Assembly (NCBI GenBank): GCA_000733355.1
Contig: JNVV01000015.1
Coordinates: forward strand, 269,645 to 333,644
DNA length: 64,000 bases
DNA from: Falciphora oryzae
Taxonomy: Eukaryota; Ascomycota; Sordariomycetes; Magnaporthales; Magnaporthaceae
Direction of reading: 5' to 3'
Numbering within the stretch: position 1 is the stretch's first letter; each line of letters begins with the position of its first letter. Shown here piece after piece: positions 12,347-23,463 of the stretch. The notes under the pieces are model-generated. The model was not told where the DNA came from and made no database searches. It worked only from the letters and a program-made list of their open reading frames with translations. Both the position numbers and the translations under genes were made by a program.

Positions 12347-12464
12347 CCCGACCGCACCTGCGACGAGAGGAGGGGCGGACAGCAAACATCGTGCCCGCTT
12401 CCTTGCGCCATCCTGGATTTGCTTCTCCCATCTTTGCCACGCCTCGCCCTCTACGACACTCACT

Positions 12465-12494
12465 ATGCACGGAACAGGTACTCGCAGAGACTAG
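12465..12494 (+). other. Short upstream ORF before Tad3
   Basis: An ATG followed by eight further codons and TAG lies about 106 bp upstream of the Tad3 start. If it is in the transcript it could lower translation of the main frame. Transcription start is unknown, so its presence in the mRNA is inferred. Confidence 0.3.
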
Positions 12495-12600
12495 CGGCCT
12501 TCAATACCTCCATTCCAGCTATCTAGTATTCCGTCCGACGATCCATAACCCCCCCGCCACACGCGCCTTTCCCGTCTCGATCAGCCAAAGCACCGACAGC

Positions 12601-14074
12601 ATGCGGGCGCCTGACATTGCCGCCATCATCGAAAGCAAGGACCAGCTGGTGAAGGACCTGCTGCCAGACAACATCAACCATGGCGTCTTGATCCCGCTCA
12701 AGACCACCCTCGAGCTGAGGGACTGTCACAGCTGCGGCCAGGCCCTCATCACCCGCGCCCCCACCAAAAGCGCGAGCGCCGTCATCAGGTACACTATCTA
12801 CCTATATAAACACCCGCCCAGCTTTCCCTAGAGAACGAGCCAGGCTAACAGCTGTTCGTATGCCCCTGTCCCCAAATAGCACGCTTTCGACCCTGCTTCC
12901 GGCGGAGGTTGTTAATGGCCTCTCCCACCTGCGGCGGTGCGCGAAGCCGTGCGACCTGCCGTCCCACCTCAAGGCACACTTGATGAACGACACTCCCCAG
13001 AGCCGCCAGATGCACACGGGGAAGGCGGCCTGGGTCTACATCATGCTGGGTATCGAGTCCCTCTTCGACATGAAGGAGCTCTTCAAGGCCCTGTCCAGGA
13101 TCGACAACATGGGCGCTGATGAGCCGTTTGTGGCCAGCATCCCCGTCCCCCTGCTCCCGCCCACGTCGCAGGTCCAGGCGGCGCTCTGGTGCAACCAGTT
13201 CTGGCCTACCGTCTACCGCAAGACTAATCCGCTTGGACCCCACCCTAGTCTCGTGGCCCGGTCCACGGACGACATCGCCGTGGACGCAGCCGTATGGATG
13301 GGCCTCGCCCACAAGGTGGCCGCCAAGACCCGCAAGGCTGGCCTCGGCCTGCCCATCGGCGCTTGCATCATCCAGCGCATGGACGACGGCCAGACGAAGC
13401 TTATTGCGCTCGCTGGCGATGCCCGCTGGAACCGCCCGGGCGGCCCTCCGGCCGACGGAAAGGGAGACCCACGCTGCTCCGGAACGGGAAACCCTATAGC
13501 CCACGCTGTGCTACGCGCCATCAGCATGGTGGCCAAAAAGCTAGTGCGTGCCGAGAAGCGTGGCTCTCCTGTTGGCGGTGGCGGCGGCGGCGACGGCACG
13601 GAGACGCCCGTGCTGAAACCACAAGCGGCGGCGGCGGCAGCTGCTGTTGCTGCCATGGCAGCATCTGCGGCGCATCGCATCCCCGTGGAGTTTGACCCGT
13701 TCCAGGACGACCCTCTGCTCGAGGAGGAGCGGCTCGTGTTCGAAGTCGACCACCCATCTCCCGAGGGATACCTTTGCCACGGACTCGAGCTCTATCTGAC
13801 CCACGAGCCGTGTGTGATGTGCGCCATGTCAATCCTGCACTCGCGGATGGGCAAGGTGATTCTCGCCGAGCGGATGCCTCTTACTGGCGGGGTCTGCTCC
13901 GAGAACCGCACCCTGGACCCTTCCAAGTACCCGGACCTGGGTGATCGCGCACGCGGCGGCCACGGCTTGGGCCTCTTCTGGCGCCGCGAGCTCAACTGGA
14001 GTCTCCTGGGCTGGGAGTGGGAGCCTTGCGACGGTCTCAGGCCCGAGCGGCTGCCCCCCACTACTCACGTCTAA
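12601..14074 (+). CDS. TAD3: tRNA-specific adenosine deaminase subunit Tad3 (ADAT3-like)
   Basis: Two exons, 12601-12788 and 12880-14074, are joined by a 91-nt intron (GTACAC donor, AATAG acceptor, phase 2), giving 460 residues. Tad3 is the non-catalytic partner of Tad2 in the enzyme that converts adenosine 34 to inosine in tRNA anticodons. The C-terminal cytidine-deaminase fold shows the Tad3 signature: the first zinc motif reads HAV (GNPIAHAVLRAI) instead of HAE, so the proton-shuttling glutamate is absent. The second motif is intact (THEPCVMCAMSILHSRMG). The N-terminal half (PLKTTLELRDC, SHLRRCAKP, HLKAHL) matches the RNA-binding extension of the family. Between the two motifs there is a Gly run followed by a long Ala run, a lineage-specific low-complexity insert. 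It is in tandem with RNase H1 downstream. Confidence 0.9.
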
Positions 14075-15449
14075 CAGACGTCGACAGCAAACGACATGTG
14101 GCAAGTTCCATATCGCTTCACATCGGATTTTTCTATTTCTTCCCCAATGATACGTTCTATCATGTTTGGGGATCAGACCGAGCTGGGGCGCCAGCACATC
14201 GAGTACCTGGCCGCCCTTCGTGGCTGCGGGCCATGGCAAGGTGTTTCTCTATGGGTCGGCCACTCGGTGAGGACTACGGCTGTAGGTCGATGGTGCTTTC
14301 TTAGAGCCTGCTCTGCTTCACGTCACTATTACTCATTTGCATTTCGAGTTGGAGGACACATTAACGAGGGTTCAGGCAGTCCTCTGTGGAGTTTTGCGAT
14401 CAATGAGAAAAGAAATGAGCAAAAGAAACGAAGAAGAAAAGGGGCGGTGGGGAAAGGCGCAGTTGTAAAAACTAATTATGAGGAGAAGAAGACGGGCAAA
14501 CAATCATAGCATGGCGTTGGGCGCAGGGAGAGAGGCGACATCTTCTGGAGCTGGTCCACCAGGTAGAGTTAGTTAGACTCTTATCTCAACTGTTTAGAAC
14601 TCGAACTTTATCCATTTGATCTCAGATTCTGTTCGATTCCATCCATGCCTTATGTGCACCCATCCTATCTTATTGATCACTCGCTCGTCCAGCTGAGAGA
14701 GGACAGGACTTCAGCTACCTGTCGACATGCGACTGAATTGGCCAACCCCTCTCGAGAAACAAAGAACCCCCTCATTTTCCCAAGCCGGCCTGGTGTGCGT
14801 GAGAAGGGGGGTTGGTAGCCTGCTCCGGGCTGGGCCTGAGGGAGGGTCGCAACCGGCCCGGAATGGAGGCTTTTCTTTCGCAGTTTCGGTCGCCCCAAAC
14901 TCGTGTTCTTGTTGCTCATTTCTTCCTCCATTGTCTGATTATTTATATACTACATGGGGCTATTACTGGTTCCGTCAATCGAAAGAGTCAACTGGAATTT
15001 TCCTCAAAAAAATTTTCTCTTTTTTTTCTTTAACATATCTTTTCCGCAGGGCGTGGGGAGGTCAAAGGAAAGCTGAGAAGGAGGAACGAATGCGGCCGAC
15101 CACCCCCCCTGTCCCCGCCACGCCCACGTTTGCCATGAGGGCCCCCCCTTTTCATGAAGAACGAAGATGCGGATCCTCTTTGACTTTTTGTGACAGCCAT
15201 TCAGCACGGATTGAAAACTTCATTCCTCCCTCCTTCTTCCGGCCTTCGTCGCTTCTCGGCGGTGGGCGAAAAACAACACTCTGGCCGCCGCCGCACACGC
15301 GCTTGAGAAGAAGGCGTGACCGTCCTCGTCTCCACGTCGAACCTCTCCAGTCGCGACGCCCGCAGTAGCCGCCCGGTCCCAAATTTCCGAGCAAGCAGCA
15401 GCGACAGCGACAGCGACAGCTTCAGCAGCTGCTGCGGCACAACCAAGGG

Positions 15450-15480
<31 letters not shown>

Positions 15481-15940
15481 AGGCAGCCAACATTCGGGAC
15501 CAAAAGTCAAGCCAAGCCAAGCAAACGGCAAAACACAGTCAAACCACCAAAGCACCGAAACCCGACACTCACTGCCCGCCTTGACAACTCCGAAAACCGG
15601 CATCCAGGAGCTATCGACGCCAAAGGGAGAGGGGAAAAAATCCGACGCGATTCCTCCCCCAGCGCGACCACCGTTGCTGTCTCCCGTCCCCTTCGGCTTC
15701 TACCTCGAGGTCGCCCGCCGCCTCCTCCTATCGCCCTTGCGCCGGCGTGACGGCTCTCCTCCTCTTCCTCCGCCCGCCGCGCCCCGCAGGCGCCCGTCGG
15801 TCACCGGCCCGCTCGCCGCTGCCGTAGCCGCGCTCCGCTGGACCTTCCGGCACGACAGCGACGATCACGGCGTCCGCCGCCGCAGCAGCAGCCCCCGACG
15901 TCGCAACGGCAGCAGCCGCTCCGTGGCGGCGAGAACTACC
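14075..15940. other. Intergenic 1.9 kb with A28 tract
   Basis: This is the 3' flank of Tad3 and the upstream region of RNase H1. An uninterrupted run of 28 A occupies 15450-15477. The last 250 bp before the RNase H1 start are C-rich and could be read as an in-frame Arg/Pro/Ser extension, but the ATG at 15941 gives the natural start. No other gene is seen. Confidence 0.5.
15450..15477. repeat. A28 mononucleotide run
   Basis: The longest homopolymer in the window, about 460 bp upstream of the RNase H1 start. It may be a nucleosome-excluding poly(dA:dT) tract. Confidence 0.9.
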
Positions 15941-17174
15941 ATGGCTGGCGCGCCCAAGACGGACGCGCAGACCAGGAAGCGCAAGCTGGACAAGCGGGCG
16001 CCAAAGTACTACGCCGTCCGCACCGGCTACCACCCGGGCGTCTACCTCACGTGGCCCGAGTGCGAGCTGCAGGTAAACGGGTACAAGGGCGCTCAGTGTG
16101 AGTCTTTTCCCACCTCTACTCCTTCTCTAAATCACCTACCTACCTGCATTGCTAGCAAGCTGACTTTTAAAAAAAAAACACACAGACAAGAGCTTCCTCA
16201 CGCGCCCCGAGGCCGAGGCCTTCGTCGCGGGCCAGAACCCGGGCGGCAACTCGGACCAGACGGAGAAGTACTACGCCGTCGCCGTCGGCAACAGGCCGGG
16301 CGTCTACACGGACTGGACCGAGGCCCAGCGCGCCTACGCGGGCGTCAAGGGCCCCAAGTACCGCAAGTTCCTCTCGCGCGCGGCCGCCGAGGAGTACGTC
16401 CTGGCCTTTGGCGGGCCCGCGGGGAAGCGGGCGCTCGCGGCGCAAAAGGCGGCGGCGCCGGCTGCCGCGGGGAGGGCGGGCAAGTCGGCGGCAACGGTGG
16501 CTGCTATCGAGGAGAGTGATGACGAGGACCCCGAAGATGAGGAGGAGGAGGAGGAAGAAGAGGAAGAGGACGACGACGACGACGACGACGACCCCGCAGA
16601 GATACTCCAGCCCGTCGCCAAGAAGCAAAGGACGCCAGTAGCAGCAGCGGCAACGGCCAAGAAGACCGGCACCTCATCCTCAGCAACCAGCAGCCTGATC
16701 GAGATATACACAGACGGCAGCAGCATAGGCAACGGGAAGGCCGGCGCGGCGGCAGGCATCGGCGTCTTCTTCGGCGAGGGGGACGCGCGCAACATCTCGG
16801 AGCGCCTGGCCCGCGATACGCCGCAGACCAACCAGCGCGCCGAGCTGACGGCGATCCTGCGCGCGCTGCAGGCCGTCGACGCCACCGACGGCGTCCGCAT
16901 CTTTACCGACTCCAAGTACAGCATCAGCTGCGTCACCGAGTGGTACCGCAAGTGGGCGCAGACGGGCTGGGTCACGAGCGGCAGCGGTGCGGGCAGGCAG
17001 CCCGTGAAAAACGCGGACCTGGTGAGGGCCATCAGGGCGGTGATTGACGAGAGGGACGCGTTCGGGACGGCGACGCACCTCATGTGGGTCAAGGGGCACA
17101 ATAACCAGGCGGGCAACGTCGCGGCGGACGCGTTGGCGGTTCAGGGCGCGAGGATGGGGAGGTTTGGTCGGTGA
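15941..17174 (+). CDS. Ribonuclease H1
   Basis: Two exons, 15941-16097 and 16186-17174, are joined by an 88-nt intron (GTGAGT donor, CACAG acceptor, phase 1), giving 381 residues. The enzyme cuts RNA in RNA:DNA hybrids such as R-loops and Okazaki primers, in the nucleus and often also in mitochondria. Two N-terminal hybrid-binding domains are visible: residues about 22-66 (KYYAVRTGYHPGVYLTW) and about 83-127 (KYYAVAVGNRPGVYTDW). A long acidic linker with consecutive Glu then Asp runs follows, then the catalytic domain from about residue 230. The catalytic carboxylates are visible in IYTDGS, RAELTAIL, FTDSKYS and the final VAADALA, with the histidine in VKGHNNQAGN. The acidic run is encoded by an imperfect GAG/GAC triplet repeat at about 16540-16596. 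Two hybrid-binding domains are common in fungal RNase H1. Confidence 0.93.
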
Positions 17175-18107
17175 TTGTGATTCGCCTACCTAGGGTATTG
17201 GGGCTGGTTCTTTTTCGGCGTAGGAAGGAGTATCTGTTTCATGTCCCTTGCCCGTCCTCTCTAACTACATATAACCTGTTGTTTTGCCGTGCTGCCGGAT
17301 CTGTTTCTTGTTTTTTTTTTTTTTTTTCCGCGTCTTGCCTCGCTATCGGCGTGTTTGTTCACTTGTTGTATTTCCCGCGGTGAGCCAGCATCCACACATC
17401 AACGTCTATCAGGTCGACATCATGTTTTGCTAGTTTCGGATATCCACGGCTTTTAGGGGGGGCCATATAAATGCCATGAGATTCCGTCCACACGTACTGC
17501 TCGCTGGTCTATGCTTCGTTGGGGATACCACGAGATTGCGTCTTGTGTTCGCGTGGGCAGGTCTCCCTGCTAAAGACGCATCGGAGGGAATCAGAAATCG
17601 CACTTTTACACCACTACACACCACTTATCGAGGAAACTGAACCGGGCCCAAAGTCGCTGGACCGACCCAAAGGGCAGGCAGTTGATTATTCGTGCTTGTG
17701 ATTCTTGCTTGAATACATATTCCAAAAAGCCAAAACAAGCAAAAGGGTGAAACTCCAAAAACGCGCCGTCAACAATAACAGATGAAAAAGGAAGCCTCCA
17801 GATATATAAGTAGAAGGTCGTGTATGAACGGGCAGCAAGCAGCAAGTCGCAGGAGTGAGACGGTAGAAAGATATCCGGCTCCCTCCCAACGAGCATGGCA
17901 CAAGGTAGCAGTAGACCCAAAAAGAATAACAAGCCCCCTCCGACACCACCCACACCACATCTTCCCCAAAACGGCGACAATGGGTATATCAACAGACCGT
18001 CATGATTTTTTTCCTCCCCCGCAAGCCCACCGAAGAATACCCAGCTCGAGAGATTTCGTTATTGAAAGGTTGAGTACCTAGGTAGGTACCTAGTAAGGCA
18101 TGAACCC
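17175..18107. other. Convergent intergenic region, 0.9 kb
   Basis: This lies between the 3' ends of RNase H1 (+) and the Seb1-like gene (-). It contains a T17 run at 17311-17327. Frames here are short and unlike proteins. It presumably carries both 3' UTRs and poly(A) sites. Confidence 0.55.
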
Positions 18108-21046
18108 CTAGGTCTTCTGCTCCTCGGGCGCCGGGAAGCTAAAGCCGGGAGGGAAGATGGGCATGCCGTTGCTGCCCGTGGTGATGCCGAACCCGAACTC
18201 AGGAATGCTAACGTTATTAGCGTTGACGGACTGGTTCTTGCCGTCGCCATCGTCGCCCCCGCGACGGTTGTGGTCCCTGCCGCCGCCTCGACGCCGGCCA
18301 CCCCGACCATTACCGCCGCCGCCGCCGCCGCCGCCGCCCTCGGCGTGTTGGCCCTCATCATCCCGTGATGACCTCGGACCGTGGATGCCGCTCCGATCCG
18401 TCTGCATCCGGCGGCTGATCGCCTTGCTCGACACGCCGGCGCCAATCTCGATGTCGGGCTCTTCAACCACCATTCCCGTCGTGATGGGCTTTCCTCCGGT
18501 GCCGCCAAAGGGCGCCGTCAGCATCCACTTGCGGTCGGCCTCGGTGAGCCTGTGGATGGGGATGACACTGATGCCGGCCGAGTAGTCGCTGCAGTCGCGC
18601 GGGCCAAAACCAACACCCCATCGTGTCTAGCAAGTCAAATTGTCAGCATCCGTCGTGTCTTGAATGAGGTGGAGAAAGATGTGGAGGAACATACCCTTAA
18701 TTGGAGGTCCGAGGTGCGCATATCGACCATGCCCTCCTTCGCCGCCACCGCGTCCTTACGGGTGAGCATCTTGACGAAACCATGCCGCTTGTCGCGGTTA
18801 ACGATGCACGTCTGGACCTCTCCAAAGCGGCTAAAAATGCTGCGCAATTCGCTCTCGGGGCACCTAAAAGAAATTCCCAGTTAGTCATTCATCCCTTTTC
18901 GCAAGATACGGAGTATGTGCCTAAGAGAACGAGAGGAAACAAAAGGCGAAACCTACGTAACACCTCCAATAAATAGCGTTCGGCTGAGGACTCGGATGTG
19001 GTTTTCAGGCAATGACCGATCAAACTCGAGGAACCTCTCGGGCCGCCCCTCACGGCGCGGGCTGGATGCACGGCGGCCTTGGCCAGGCGGAGACCGCTGG
19101 CGATACTCGCCCCGAGAGCCCCTGCCACGATCGCGATCTCCAAACTGCCGATCGTCGCGGCCGCGGGGCGAGTGGCGGTTGTCCCAGTGCCGGCCCGGGG
19201 ACCTCGATCGGGACCGTCCCCTGCCTCCACGGCCGGGCGACCTGTTGCCGAAGTCGCGGTCATGTGACTCTGCGGGACGGCTCGCATTCCAGCCGCCGTT
19301 GTTTACATCCGCCGCGTTTCCGAATCCGTAGGGTCCAGATGCCTGTGGCGCGCCGTACTGCGGGGCAGCGGCCGGCGCGCCCGTGGAACCGCTGAGCTGC
19401 TTCACGATGGCTGTGACCATATCAGGAGCAATGCCCTGAGACAACAGGGTTTGGATGAGCACCAGCTGCTGGGCTCCGTCAACTTGGGACGGAGCGCCTG
19501 CTGCCGGAAACCCTCCTGCCTGGCTACCGGGTGCAGTGACAGGAGCGGCGTAGGGTGCGGCAGCACCAGGAAATTGTGGTGGGAGCTGGAATGGCAGAGT
19601 CGGGGGTGCAATTACAGGCGGCTGGGTAGCAGCCACTGGTGGTTGGGTGGCTGGAAAGAAGGGCATGCTGGGTTGGGCAGGCTGCGCCTGAGACTGGGAC
19701 TGAGCCTGGGCCAACGCAGCAAGCAAAGCGGGCGGCAAAACGCTGCTACTAGCCGGCGGCGCAGAGGGCGCCACATACGGCGGGGCGGCGGCAGGGGTAG
19801 AAACCGGCGCCGGCGCATGTGCTGTGATACTAGGATTACTTGATGCAGCCGACGCATTCTGGCGCGCAATGTTGGCCAGCGTCTCCATGATGTTCGTCAT
19901 GGCCGGAAGCGCCGGCGGGGCGGCTGGCGCCGACGACGACGACGACATCAGCGCAGACAGAGCATTTGGCGGCGGGCTACCAGGCGGAGTGGTGGACACT
20001 TCTGCAAACAAGAGCGTTTTCGGTTGGTTAGATGGGATACTACCGGCAGCCAAGAGATCAGTTGGTGGTGGACAAGCAAACATACTCGGCGCATTCAGCC
20101 TCGTCTTCCAGCCCTCGAGCATTGCCGAGGGGAACGTTTGTCCCTTCTCCCAGATGTCGACTAGTTTGCGAATCTTCTCCTACAGTTGCCAAGAGATTTA
20201 TGTGAGTGTTATGGTCCTCTAACTGGGTCAAGTTCGCGAGGCGTCCTGCAGCAGCAAACGGGGCAAAAGGGCCAGGGCGGCCCGGTGCGGGCAGGCTAGA
20301 AGAGCACTGCCCGATAGGGCACGCCGTCCGTGTTTGCCTTCCCACGCATCGCCTGGCTTTCCAGGCAATAGGAAAACAAGGCAGAGGGCGGCAAAGGAGG
20401 TCACTCAGAGGGGACTCCCCACGTGCCAGCCACAAGATCCGTTTGTGAAGCAGAAGTGACCTTGTCCCACACATACGATATGGGTTTGGCCGACCATCCG
20501 CCGCACGCCTCGCCCTCTTTTCCCTGCCGCGACTACTGTTTTCGACTGTTATATGCAAGTTGCGTACCTTTTGATCCTCTGGGGCAGATGCCAGGATGTC
20601 GTTCATGAACGAGGGCATCAACTCTGTCACTCTATGAACTCCGGCGGCATAGGTGCCGTCCTCTGCGGCACTGCTGACCGTCTGGCCCAGCTGCTTGGCC
20701 TGCTCCATCCACTTGCGGGTTACAGAGTCTACGACGTAGAGCACACCGAGCTTATGGGTTCCATTTGTTCGCTTGAAATGCGTGAAGACCTTCTGGATGA
20801 TGACTGATTCGGACTGCGAGGTTGGTTAGGAGACACCATGTCAGCAAGGATTGCGTGCATATTTGATTGGGACCGACAGGAGGCTTTCAAACATCGTCGC
20901 GAAAAGTTGACGTAGGAACATACTTGGATATTAGAGACGCAGAGGGCCGTGATGTCTTTGATTCGCGATCCAGAAACCCCCGGCGGCTTGAGAGCCTGCA
21001 TGGCCACAAGGCCAGCCTCCAACTCTGTTACTGGCATGGAGGACAT
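18108..21046 (-). CDS. Seb1/Nrd1-like CID and RRM transcription-termination protein
   Basis: Six exons: 21046-20924, 20813-20568, 20179-20086, 20001-18957, 18863-18695 and 18626-18108. The model closes in frame to 731 residues. Introns are 110, 388, 84, 93 and 68 nt; the second is unusually long. The N-terminal CTD-interacting domain (ELEAGLVAMQALKPPGVSGSRIKDITAL, QKVFTHFKRTNGTHKLGVLYVVDSV, KIRKLVDIWEKGQTF) binds the phosphorylated C-terminal repeats of RNA polymerase II. A Pro/Ala/Gln-rich linker follows, then an Arg/Ser/Gly/Asp block (RGGRGRSRSRSPGR), an RRM (TLFIGGVT, ELRSIFSRFGEVQTCIVNRDKRHGFVKM) with its conserved WGVGFGPRDC extension, and a Gly/Arg-rich tail. This order matches yeast Nrd1 and fission-yeast Seb1, which couple poly(A) or non-coding termination to the polymerase. 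Which of the two roles applies here is not decidable from sequence. Confidence 0.9.
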
Positions 21047-22204
21047 CTTGTATGGATCTGTCGGGAATGTTGCTGATTATGTGCGTACGCCTTGTCTTCT
21101 GGCAGACACCTGTCCTGCCTGGCCTGGCCTTGCGCGTATGCCGCAGGCTGGCTGGTCGACGAACGGGAGATCGAGTACGTGCGAACCCAAGGGACGCGGA
21201 GGCTCCAGTGAGGAGCGTAGCGAGACAATAGTATTCAGAACAAGTGCGAATGTGCGTCTCTTTTGCCCCCACGTATGTGTGCCCGTCGAATGGCCCCAAT
21301 AGGCATCCACCGACGTGCCTTGTTCACGGTATTGAGCAGACCCAGGACTCTGCTTTACGCGTACGCGAGTATTACGGGATCGTCGCTGGTTACTGATGAT
21401 ACCTCGATGCAGGCAACAGAGGGACAAGCGAAGCGTCTGCTTCCGAGGTCGAGTCTCTGGAGATACGAGTACGTGTCCGCGAAGAAATCTCGCGGCTGCC
21501 TAGATGGGGTGTTGCAAAGCACGTCGTCCGGGTGGAAACAATCTGCTAAAGGAAGAAAGACGAAGAATTCGCGTTCTCCGGATGATCCGCCTTGGTAGAG
21601 TCGACAGTCGGGTTGATTTATTACGGGAAGTCGAGTATGGTTGATGATGGATGGGCGGTCGGGGAAGTCAAAGCGATGGAAAAGGCGGGAAACTCGAAAA
21701 CCTCGAGGGAGAAACGAAGGGTAGCGAGTTTTGTAATATGTGGGAGGCAGTGCAAGGACCGCGAAACCAAAGAAGTCTGAGCGCCACATCGGCCCCGCTC
21801 GTGCTCTTTTTTTCTCCCTTTTGGGCGGTGGCGCTATGTGGCACGTGCATGATACAGGCTCGCTCTCGATTGGTCGTCGGTTCATGAAGCGCCATCCGAT
21901 GCCACATGATAATTGGACTCACATTCGCTCGCATCAGCACACCCATTTCCCGATTGGATTGTCACAGGTTGGTATTGTGCCAATTGAACACTCTCATTCT
22001 GTCTTTTTCTGTTCCTTTTTCTGTTCCTATCTACCTATTTTCTTCTGTCTTATCTCCTGTCGTTTACTTTCAGTGCCACTGTGGATGGAGTTTCGGGTCC
22101 GCTCCAATTAGGGTAACGAGGCTGTCAATTATGGCGGTTCCGAGTGTCCGTGAACAATCAAGTGAACGGGGAAATACGGGAGGGATGAGACGGACGAGAC
22201 GGAC

Positions 22205-22209
22205 TCCGG
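22205..22209. repeat. Left target-site duplication TCCGG
   Basis: This directly abuts the left end of the inverted-repeat element and is identical to 22465-22469 on the other side. Confidence 0.75.
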
Positions 22210-22464
22210 CACCCCAACCAAAAAATAAACAATACACCAAATCAATTTCCCTACCAAAGTCACCAACAGCCTGTTTTTTGATAGCTTGTTTGGGGGCCAA
22301 CCAGGCCTCTTCAATAATCGTGACTATATCTGGTGAATGAGTGCAGTTAAAAAGATGCCGTAGGTTGTTTTTTTCCTTCCAAATCCTCAGGATATTGATT
22401 GAGGGGATTGACTTTGGTAGGGAAATTTTATTTTGGTGCATTGTTTATTTTTTTGGTTGGGGTG
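22210..22464. mobile_element. MITE-like element with long terminal inverted repeats and 5-bp target duplication
   Basis: The sequence begins CACCCCAACC and ends GGTTGGGGTG. The left arm (22210 to about 22261) and the reverse complement of the right arm (about 22409-22464) match along roughly 53-56 bp, differing only by a one-base change in an A run, a G/A transition and a small AT-rich indel region. Both ends are flanked by the direct repeat TCCGG (22205-22209 and 22465-22469), as expected of a target-site duplication. The core of about 147 bp is too short for a transposase, though a minus-strand frame runs through it. The element therefore looks non-autonomous. The superfamily is uncertain: a 5-bp duplication is unlike mariner (TA) or hAT (8 bp). 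Confidence 0.85.
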
Positions 22465-22469
22465 TCCGG
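22465..22469. repeat. Right target-site duplication TCCGG
   Basis: This directly abuts the right end of the inverted-repeat element and is identical to 22205-22209. Confidence 0.75.
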
Positions 22470-23463
22470 GAATAACGTCCAGGCCTCTCCAGCTGCATGC
22501 ACGCGGGATCGACGATAGCGCCTCTCCAACATGCCACTAGCCCACCCTGTGTGATTCTCTCAGGTAGTATGCATACCGAGCTGTGATAATGTTCAATCCA
22601 GATTATCGGATCTGGAGTCGCAAGTGCCAGACGCTTGGGGGTGGAATCCTGACGTCAGGAACGTATGGTTGCTGGCCGTTGAATATGCTTATTTTTTGTT
22701 CTCGTTTCTGTTCTGTTTGCGCGCGAGGGCGCTAGCAATTATGACAGCAGTCTTGGGCTCACAGCTTCGAGCGGGTAGGCTCCCCTCACAGACCCAGAGG
22801 GAGCTCCATTCTTCGATATGCCGTGAAGCTGCACCGCTACGTAATATCTTGGCTGCCTTCCACTCGCCCGAGGTTGCTTGTTGGGAGGGGAAGCAGCCCG
22901 TTTTGCATGTGTTTATATTGGCCTGGCCTGGCCTCACCACCACCAACGCAAGCTCCATCATCACGACTTTCGTTTTTCTTTCTGTGCGTGCCATCTCACA
23001 CGTGTCCAGTGCATTCAATTGGCCCCAAAATTCCAGCCGCCCGCACCCAATTCAGTCGTTGGCCTTCTGCCGTCCAGCTCACAACGTTGAGCCCACAACG
23101 TTGGGAGGCGGCCCGCTCGATCAAGCCGTGAGTGGGCAAGTCCGTGCTTTCCCCGTCGCAACGACATTCTGGGTAAGTGCAACGCCCAGGTTTTCGCGCT
23201 ATGCCGGACCCCCCGGTCATTCCGATTCGGCAACCTGCGGCAGCCCGCACTCGGGACAGCGACGCTTTTTTTTTTTTTTATTCTGGCTTGCGGTTTTTTC
23301 GCAGCTCCCGTCTTTTATTCTCCATTCCTCCTATACACAACTTCCCTCTCTTACCCAAGAAACGACCACAGTGTCCTTCGGTTCTTGCTTCTCCCCGGTC
23401 TGCAACTCGAACTCGTCTTCTCACATTGTACTCTATCTAGTTTGAGTATCTCTCTCTTTCACA

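Larger units (their letters stand above)
7969..12600. other. Long non-coding gap between divergent PFK-2 and Tad3 genes
   Basis: About 4.6 kb lies between the PFK-2 leader and the Tad3 start. Many open frames exist because the DNA is GC-rich, but all are low complexity, change frame at homopolymers, or lack family resemblance; the longest (10152-11297, minus) reads through a poly-T run. The region holds an A18 tract at 10905-10922 and a CCTG tetranucleotide repeat at 12327-12346. It must contain the promoters of both neighbours, but no specific element can be assigned with confidence. Confidence 0.5.
21047..23463. other. Divergent promoter region, Seb1-like / citrate synthase
   Basis: This 2.4-kb region lies between two divergent starts. 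It contains the 255-bp inverted-repeat element at 22210-22464. The last 200 bp before the citrate synthase ATG are T/C-rich, typical of strongly expressed fungal genes. No other gene is recognised. Confidence 0.55.
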
